Positions 34,506 to 38,911 of a stretch of 38,911 bases of DNA are shown here, in pieces (the stretch's first letter is position 1; every line of letters starts with the position of its first letter). The translations under genes and the position numbers were made by a program. The notes under the pieces are model-generated. The model had not been told where the DNA came from, did not search any database, and saw only the letters and a list, made by a program, of their open reading frames with translations. This DNA is from Lentihominibacter faecis (GTDB lineage Bacteria; Bacillota; Clostridia; Peptostreptococcales; Anaerovoracaceae), in the NCBI RefSeq assembly GCF_014306095.1, contig NZ_JACRWC010000103.1, forward strand, positions 1 to 38,911, read 5' to 3'.

Positions 34506-35064
34506 CGGAGCCTCCTTCCTCAAGACTCAAGCAGGAATTCCGCAGCTTCCGGATCCCACGAGAATACAGCGAGCGTACCGTACTGTACTCCATCCCCTTC
34601 ATATTCGCAATTTCCTTCAGTGAAAACTGCAGGATCAAATGCATCTTGATCACACTCTTATATTTTTCATCCATCTGCTCCAGAAGCTCAGTGATCTGAG
34701 CTCCGGTTTCCTTTTTCACGATCGAATCTAAAACATCCTGCTCGTAGCACAGAAGATCATCCTCCCCGATATATTCGCAAGCAGGTTCCCAGATCTCCAT
34801 AGCTGGAGATTCTTCTTTTTTTCTAATATGTGTACGGGATTCATTCCGAAGGATCCCCTTTAACCACGCCCAGCTTTTATTCTGATCTTTCAACGTGTCC
34901 AGACCTTTCCACGCATGTTCCAAAACACCCTGCGCTATTTCCTCAACAATATCAGGATCACCAAACATACTCCACAGAATACGGTACACATCCTTCCTGT
35001 GACTGTAAATGTGATCCATATAAAATTGTCGCTTTTCTTCGTTATTCATGGATTGACTCATCAT
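34498..35064 (-). CDS. ECF-type RNA polymerase sigma factor
   Basis: 188 residues. Seen: a sigma-2 region (about 20-90) with MFGDPDIVEEIAQGVLEHAW and WLKGILRNESRTHIRK, a short acidic spacer, and a sigma-4 region (about 125-180) with the helix-turn-helix FSLKEIANMKGMEYSTVRSL. It is cotranscribed with the XRE gene upstream (10 bases) and overlaps the anti-sigma gene downstream. The ribosome binding site is weak, so translation may depend on the XRE gene. Target promoters are unknown. Confidence 0.92.
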   Translation of the reverse strand: MMSQSMNNEEKRQFYMDHIYSHRKDVYRILWSMFGDPDIVEEIAQGVLEHAWKGLDTLKDQNKSWAWLKGILRNESRTHIRKKEESPAMEIWEPACEYIGEDDLLCYEQDVLDSIVKKETGAQITELLEQMDEKYKSVIKMHLILQFSLKEIANMKGMEYSTVRSLYSRGIRKLRNSCLSLEEGGSDE

Positions 35065-35074
35065 TTAAATTATA

Positions 35075-35320
35075 TTACAGCTCGGTTTTGATTTCAAATA
35101 TTTCTTCATAGCTGGCGTGAAAAATCTCCTTGAGTGCCAGCAGAACGCTGACTCTGATATGATGCGATCCACCTTCGATCTGAGCATAGATTTCTCTGGA
35201 GACATAAAGACCCCGCAATTCCAGCTTGGCAGCCACTTCAGCCTGGGTCATACTCGCTCTTCTCCGAAGTTTCTTGAGATTGACCCCTATATTCACATCC
35301 TGCACGATACGCTGCTCCAT
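35075..35320 (-). CDS. XRE/Cro-type helix-turn-helix regulator
   Basis: 81 residues, a single DNA-binding domain. Seen: NLKKLRRRASMTQAEVAAKL (recognition-helix region), SREIYAQIEGGSHHIRVSVL and LLALKEIFHASYEEIF, the standard XRE pattern. It is the first gene of a three-gene minus-strand unit with the sigma and anti-sigma genes. GGAGA lies about ten bases upstream. The 247 bases to the divergent membrane-protein gene hold no promoter I can call with confidence. Confidence 0.9.
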   Translation of the reverse strand: MEQRIVQDVNIGVNLKKLRRRASMTQAEVAAKLELRGLYVSREIYAQIEGGSHHIRVSVLLALKEIFHASYEEIFEIKTEL

Positions 35321-35567
35321 TCCGTTCCGTCTCCTTCTATGATAATAATTGATTTTATCGGAAAGAGCGCCATCGTTTGTTATGAATTCGTTACAATCAT
35401 TGCAATCAGTGACAAATTTCGCGCCTTTTTTCTTTTTTATGTAAAAATCGAGTCATTCGGTCGTTCCATGTATTTCCAGTAAATAACGGTACAATCAAGA
35501 AATCAAAAGCTTGCAATTCCTCAGCGCTTTCGGTAAACTGTGAGTAAATGTAAAAAGGAGGGGGACC

Positions 35568-36188
35568 ATGAAACAAAATCACAAAACCTTTTTAACAAGA
35601 AAACGGTGGATCGGTCTGATCGTTCTGATCCTGGCAACTATTTTCACTGCAATATATGCCTGCAAAACCAACATCGATCCTGCACCGGCTACCATTGCAG
35701 GTTCCTTTGGATCTATAGCTGCTCTGCTGTTGATTTCCTACATACTAAAAGTACGGGATGATCTTTTCTTCTGCGGATTGCTGTTCGTATATTTTGCATC
35801 CCCTGTAGGATCAGTGCTTAATCTTTATCGCAGTGTAGATCTCTATGATAAAGTCGTACACTTCTTCAGTGGTCTCCTGCTGGCGAGCCTGGGGGCAATG
35901 ATCATGTCCGTGCTTCTAAAACATGCCGTTCAGACCATAAAAAAAACAAAGGTATACCTGTTTGCTGAGGCAACCTTTGCATTTTTCTTTTCCTCTGCCT
36001 TCGCAGGGATCTGGGAAATTTTCGAATTCACTGCAGACCGGCTTGCTGGAGGAGATATGCAGCGAGGCATGGTCGATACCGTGACGGATATCATCGCCGG
36101 CAATCTCGGTGCGCTCACTTATTTTCTGATTTTTACCGTACTGATCCTGGCAGGAAAAGCACGCATTGATGACAAACTGCTTAACTGA
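35568..36188 (+). CDS. YjdF/DUF2238-like integral membrane protein
   Basis: 206 residues with about six hydrophobic helices. Seen: DLYDKVVHFFSGLLLASLGA, FAGIWEIFEFTADRLAGG and the following VDTVTDIIAGNLGAL, conserved polar motifs (DK..HF, WE..EF, DT..D) that place it with DUF2238/YjdF-like membrane proteins. Function is unknown. AGGAGG lies before the ATG. It stands alone at the right end of the core-like segment, and the DNA becomes AT-rich just beyond it. Confidence 0.82.
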   Translation: MKQNHKTFLTRKRWIGLIVLILATIFTAIYACKTNIDPAPATIAGSFGSIAALLLISYILKVRDDLFFCGLLFVYFASPVGSVLNLYRSVDLYDKVVHFFSGLLLASLGAMIMSVLLKHAVQTIKKTKVYLFAEATFAFFFSSAFAGIWEIFEFTADRLAGGDMQRGMVDTVTDIIAGNLGALTYFLIFTVLILAGKARIDDKLLN

Positions 36189-36224
36189 TGCTCTTTGCAG
36201 AAAAATTTGCAAAAAATGATGGGG

Positions 36225-36485
36225 CTATCGCATTAACAACGATTTCAGATCGTTAGGACGGCGTCCCTTTTTTCTAAAAGAAAATTCATTCTTTTTTAGG
36301 TCCTTTGCAATACGATTCAACGATTCCATGTGCCCCTTGGAAAGTCTGCTGAAATGGAGCCCGTCAGCATTCATCCTAACTGCTTCGTAATCCAAGATTA
36401 ACGATGAAACGCCCTCTAATTCATGCTCCTTACAAAGGCGTTCATCCTTATTTTGAGATATTGCGATTTTAGGATGAAAAACCTC
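36225..36485 (-). pseudogene. C-terminal remnant, probably of an ISL3-like transposase
   Basis: An open minus-strand frame of 86 codons without a usable start. It reads as real protein: LILDYEAVRMNADGL, then SKGHMESLNRIAKDLKK, then RKKGRRPNDLKSLLMR at the stop. The order S-G-xxE-xxNR-xxK-xLK followed by a basic GRxxxDLLxxR tail resembles the C-terminal end of ISL3-type DDE transposases, with the catalytic Glu in HMES. The rest of the element and its terminal repeats are not evident. The family call is tentative; that this is a coding remnant is more secure. Confidence 0.4.
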
Positions 36486-36547
36486 CTAAAGATTTCCATT
36501 TTTTCATCCTGACTCGCGCCAGATATATCACTGGATCAAAAAACGAT

Positions 36548-36575
36548 CCCCGCGTCAAACGCGGGGTTTTCTCTC
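36548..36575 (+). terminator. GC-rich Rho-independent terminator
   Basis: CCCCGCG (36548-36554), loop TCAAA, CGCGGGG (36560-36566), then TTTTCTCTCT. It is a 7-bp all-GC stem in AT-rich surroundings. On the minus strand it is followed by GATCGTTTTTTG, so it may also stop transcripts from the mod remnant. No intact plus-strand gene directly precedes it. Confidence 0.7.
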
Positions 36576-36640
36576 TACAAAAAACGAGATTCCGAAGGGA
36601 GACACTTCGTAAGGAAGTTATCTTCCTTGGGCTTTTGTAA

Positions 36641-37073
36641 TCAGTCAGAATGATTGGATTGTAGGTGAAAATCAATCATATCTGAATAAATAAAATCTTT
36701 ATTTCCTGTATTATACGGCGGATCTATGTAGATAAGGTCGATTTTGCCCTTATGCGTTTTTTCTAACAGCTTCAATGAAGCAAGATTATCACCCTCTATA
36801 AGAAAATTCATCTGACCGCCGTTGTCGATGAAAAAGTCTTTGCCTTCGGTCAATACAGGGGTATGTGTGTCCAATACCTCATCAATTTCCTCACGATGCT
36901 CCTCAAACACAAGACCATATTTCTTGCCGTTTACATTTTTCTCAAGGTCGGAAAGAGTAAGAGAGTAGATTGCCCGTGTTCTCGTCCTGTGGTGCAGCAG
37001 AAATAAAGGTGCGGATTTCTTTGATTTTATTCAGCAAGTCCTCACGCTTTTGTTTTGATATATTCGTGCTCAT
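36641..37073 (-). pseudogene. Type III restriction-modification methyltransferase (mod) remnant, frameshifted and truncated
   Basis: The ATG at 37073, with GGAGGAG upstream, starts MSTNISKQKREDLLNKIKEI and runs to about 36965. There the frame breaks at a repetitive stretch (36953-36965) and continues in another frame with NVNGKKYGLVFEEHREEID, GGQMNFLIEGDNLASLKLL and the methyltransferase motif IDLIYIDPPYNTGNKDFIY. The homology stops shortly after DFIYSD, and a stop follows at 36643-36641. A full Mod has about 600 residues; only about the first 140 remain. It follows the AbiEii gene by 28 bases. No res gene is visible. It is non-functional as it stands. Confidence 0.85.
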
Positions 37074-37101
37074 TTCTACTCCTCCGTATTTTTCTGCTCC
37101 C

Positions 37102-37998
37102 TTATATCCACTCGCCATTATTGGCAGACCATTTTGGGGTAAATTCTTTGCCCCCGACCGCCGCTGTAAACGGTTTTGTCAGGAAAACTTTTATTGTTTT
37201 CAGCACGGTACTGTAATCATCGGTTTTGATGCCAATTTTACGGACAAACGCTTTCCATTTCTTCTGCATTGCTTCATCATTATCAAACCTCATAACCTGT
37301 TCAAACTGTTCAATCGTAAAGCTATGTCCACGGTTTTCAAATGTCTTTTTCAGTGCTTCTGTCAGCGTTGCACCGTCAAAATCAAATTTATTAGCAAGAT
37401 AATAAATATCGTAATAGTCTTTCATGCGGCTAGAAAATTCCATCAGGCTAAGGATTGCGTCAATTTTCTCAGCAACAGTCGTTTCAATGGAATAAGTATT
37501 AACTGTGGGTGCAACAAAATCATCAAGCTGAGTGGGAATTTTTCTTTTTTCCTGCTTCGGCACAATAACATCGCCAACACCAAAATCAATGCCAAACGGT
37601 GTGCGTGTGTTTTTTATACGAGCAACTATTGATACACCTATACCAGCATATTTCTTCGCAACGGCAATAGGTGCAACATCCTTTATCTCAAAGGCAACAA
37701 AATCATTGCCAGTATGAACTGCAATAATTTCCTCAAGTATACCCCTTAACTGTTCCGGTGTATTGGGTATTTTCCGAAGCAAAAAATCTACATCAACCGT
37801 TACTCGGCTATCAAAGTCAGTAAGGGAATAGAGGAACAAGCCGCCTTTCAGCACGAGGTTTTCAGCATACTTAGACTTTTCCAAACGGCGCAAAAATTCC
37901 TCTTGGCAAAAGAGTTGCAAGCAGAGCTGATAGCTTCTGCCACTTTCAGCAGCTTTGTTTTTGAGCCGTGCCAGCACGGACGCAGCTATATCAGCCAT
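37102..37998 (-). CDS. AbiEii-type nucleotidyltransferase toxin, type IV toxin-antitoxin
   Basis: 298 residues, complete. Seen: LVLKGGLFLYSL (KGG at 51-53) and VTVDVDFLL (D69, D71), the nucleotidyltransferase core; then VAEKIDAILSLMEFSSRMKD and YYDIYYLA, the later family motifs. The start overlaps the antitoxin gene by eight bases, with GGAGGTG seven bases upstream, inside that gene. This is the second AbiE module of the window; it differs clearly in sequence from the left one and is not a recent duplicate. The AT-rich surroundings and the adjacent mod and transposase remnants suggest a defence or mobile region. Confidence 0.9.
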   Translation of the reverse strand: MADIAASVLARLKNKAAESGRSYQLCLQLFCQEEFLRRLEKSKYAENLVLKGGLFLYSLTDFDSRVTVDVDFLLRKIPNTPEQLRGILEEIIAVHTGNDFVAFEIKDVAPIAVAKKYAGIGVSIVARIKNTRTPFGIDFGVGDVIVPKQEKRKIPTQLDDFVAPTVNTYSIETTVAEKIDAILSLMEFSSRMKDYYDIYYLANKFDFDGATLTEALKKTFENRGHSFTIEQFEQVMRFDNDEAMQKKWKAFVRKIGIKTDDYSTVLKTIKVFLTKPFTAAVGGKEFTPKWSANNGEWI

Positions 37999-38596
37999 TA
38001 AGCAGCACCTCCATTACATTCATAACCTTTGTATAAAGCTTCATTTCCTTTGCGTATTTAGACAAATTTGCAAGGTTCTTTTTTTCATCAGCAGCATAGG
38101 CATTGACAGCCTTATTAAAAATTTCGTTGTCAAGTTTTGTGCGGTACTTAAAACAATCGCATATTGTTCGTTCACGATCATATACAGGCAATATTACACC
38201 GTTAAAATTGCTTATGGACTTACCTATATCTAAAAATTCCTTTTGAATATAGTAAGCTTTCATCGGAAATTCTTCAATGTTCTTTACTGCACGGGACGCT
38301 GTTCTCGGCACAGCAATCGACCATTCACGGGGAGAAAAATCACTATATCCGTGGTGAAACAAAGCGGACTCCACACAAATAATTCCCTGCGGAAGAAGCT
38401 CCCGTATGAGCTGTTCTTCTGTAATACTTTTACTTTGGGGGAGCTGATAAAATCCTCTGCGAATTCTTTCAATGACTCCTTCTTTACAAAAAGCCGCTAC
38501 CTCGTATTTATTTATCCCGTTAGCGGCAAAATCTGAAGTTTTTGCAATGCCGCCGTTATTTTCAATTACCGTTTTTAAAATTTCTTTTTTACTCAA
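37991..38596 (-). CDS. AbiEi-type antitoxin / autoregulator, type IV toxin-antitoxin
   Basis: About 201 residues. Seen: N-terminal winged helix (SKKEILKTVIENNGGIAKTS, then IRRGFYQLPQ), the ESALFHHGYSDFSPREW block shared with the left AbiEi, and the end VMNVMEVLLNG. I chose the TTG at 38596 because family members begin near KKEI and because the predicted promoter (38644-38672) would start transcription near 38637, after a possible TTG at 38641. GGAAAG lies about 11 bases upstream. Confidence 0.87.
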   Translation of the reverse strand: MSKKEILKTVIENNGGIAKTSDFAANGINKYEVAAFCKEGVIERIRRGFYQLPQSKSITEEQLIRELLPQGIICVESALFHHGYSDFSPREWSIAVPRTASRAVKNIEEFPMKAYYIQKEFLDIGKSISNFNGVILPVYDRERTICDCFKYRTKLDNEIFNKAVNAYAADEKKNLANLSKYAKEMKLYTKVMNVMEVLLNG

Positions 38597-38643
38597 GCAG
38601 ACACCAACTTTCCACACGCAAAAAATAAATAATGTACGCAATT

Positions 38644-38694
38644 GTTATACCATATGATTTCGTAAATTGCAACAACTATATGCATATATTGTTT
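38644..38694 (-). promoter_or_regulatory. Promoter and palindrome upstream of the right AbiE module
   Basis: On the minus strand: -35 TTGCAA (38672-38667), 17-base spacer, -10 TATAAC (38649-38644). Just upstream is a perfect 12-bp palindrome TATATGCATATA (38677-38688) flanked by near-complementary AACAA and TTGTT arms (38671-38694). It is a plausible AbiEi operator, though unlike the left module's repeat. TGTACGC also occurs twice in the same direction, at 38633-38639 and 38701-38707. Confidence 0.55.
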
Positions 38695-38707
38695 AACATT
38701 TGTACGC

Positions 38708-38911
38708 TGAAAGTTATTGCAAGAATTGATTAAGATTTATCTTTCCAAGACTAAATCCTAAATTTAATAGTATGTCTCGATTTTTAGAGAATTATTCAAA
38801 ACTTTTCTCAAAAGTATTGGCAAACATATGTTCCGTAATTTATAATAAAAAAATAATTGAATATAAAATGAAACTCGATTTAAGAAATGCCAGCGGTAGC
38901 TGATAATTGAC
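38708..38911. other. AT-rich sequence with no gene seen
   Basis: Very AT-rich DNA to the window end. I see no frame with coding character, no RNA gene and no clear repeat. It may be the upstream region of a gene outside the window. Confidence 0.5.

Noticed and set aside
38597..38641. Upstream TTG start for the right AbiEi gene
   Set aside because: It lies upstream of the transcription start expected from the promoter at 38644-38672, and the added residues do not resemble AbiEi N-termini.
1..38911. CRISPR arrays, tRNA or rRNA genes, complete insertion sequences
   Set aside because: I found no regularly spaced repeats, no cloverleaf-like intergenic sequence, no rRNA-like sequence, and no complete transposase gene with terminal repeats.

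Overview
The window looks like a chromosomal segment of a Gram-positive anaerobe of the class Clostridia. The signs are a PolC-type replicative polymerase, a SCIFF ranthipeptide pair (scfA/scfB), a HisZ-dependent short HisG, an acyl-CoA dehydrogenase/EtfBA operon of the butyrate type, and strong AGGAGG ribosome binding sites nearly everywhere. I cannot assign genus from sequence alone. Core genes are moderately GC-rich; the two ends (about 1-2590 and 36200-38911) are clearly AT-rich and look acquired.

Layout. 1-2590 (minus): a type IV AbiE toxin-antitoxin module (toxin cut by the window edge), a small unknown gene, and a broken gene resembling a uracil-DNA-glycosylase-fold protein, abutting the end of polC. 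2592-12565 (minus): pyrH-frr-uppS-cdsA-dxr-rseP-ispG-polC, joining UMP kinase, ribosome recycling, undecaprenyl-PP and phospholipid precursor synthesis, the MEP isoprenoid pathway, a site-2 protease and DNA polymerase III. 12677-13366 (plus): an MgtC/SapB membrane protein. 13374-19555 (minus): histidine operon hisZ-G-C-B-H-A-F-IE, without hisD or a histidinol-phosphate phosphatase. 19653-21039 (minus): larB and 5-formyltetrahydrofolate cyclo-ligase. 21168-22803 (plus): the six-cysteine SCIFF precursor and its radical SAM maturase, with a hairpin between them. 22935-26012 (minus): acd-etfB-etfA, preceded by a perfect Rex-type palindrome. 26233-29020 (minus): folE, an HD hydrolase, folP and a folB-folK fusion. 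29216-30100 (plus): an EamA transporter. 30110-32695 (minus): a Tet(M)-like ribosomal-protection GTPase fused to a C-terminal YacP/Rae1-type NYN nuclease domain. 32843-36188: a 49-residue membrane protein, a secreted protein, an XRE regulator/ECF sigma/anti-sigma operon, and a YjdF/DUF2238-like membrane protein. 36225-38596 (minus): a probable transposase remnant, a frameshifted and truncated type III methyltransferase (mod) remnant, and a second complete AbiE module.

Most notable points: (1) PolC lacks the DnaQ-type proofreading exonuclease normally inserted in its PHP domain, while all nine PHP metal-ligand positions are present; (2) the GTPase-NYN fusion joins an A-site-acting GTPase to an A-site mRNA nuclease-like domain; (3) a Rex operator suggests redox control of the acyl-CoA dehydrogenase/Etf operon; (4) both AbiE modules encode the toxin's Shine-Dalgarno sequence within the same antitoxin C-terminal peptide, and the left one has a 14-bp inverted repeat around its -10 box.
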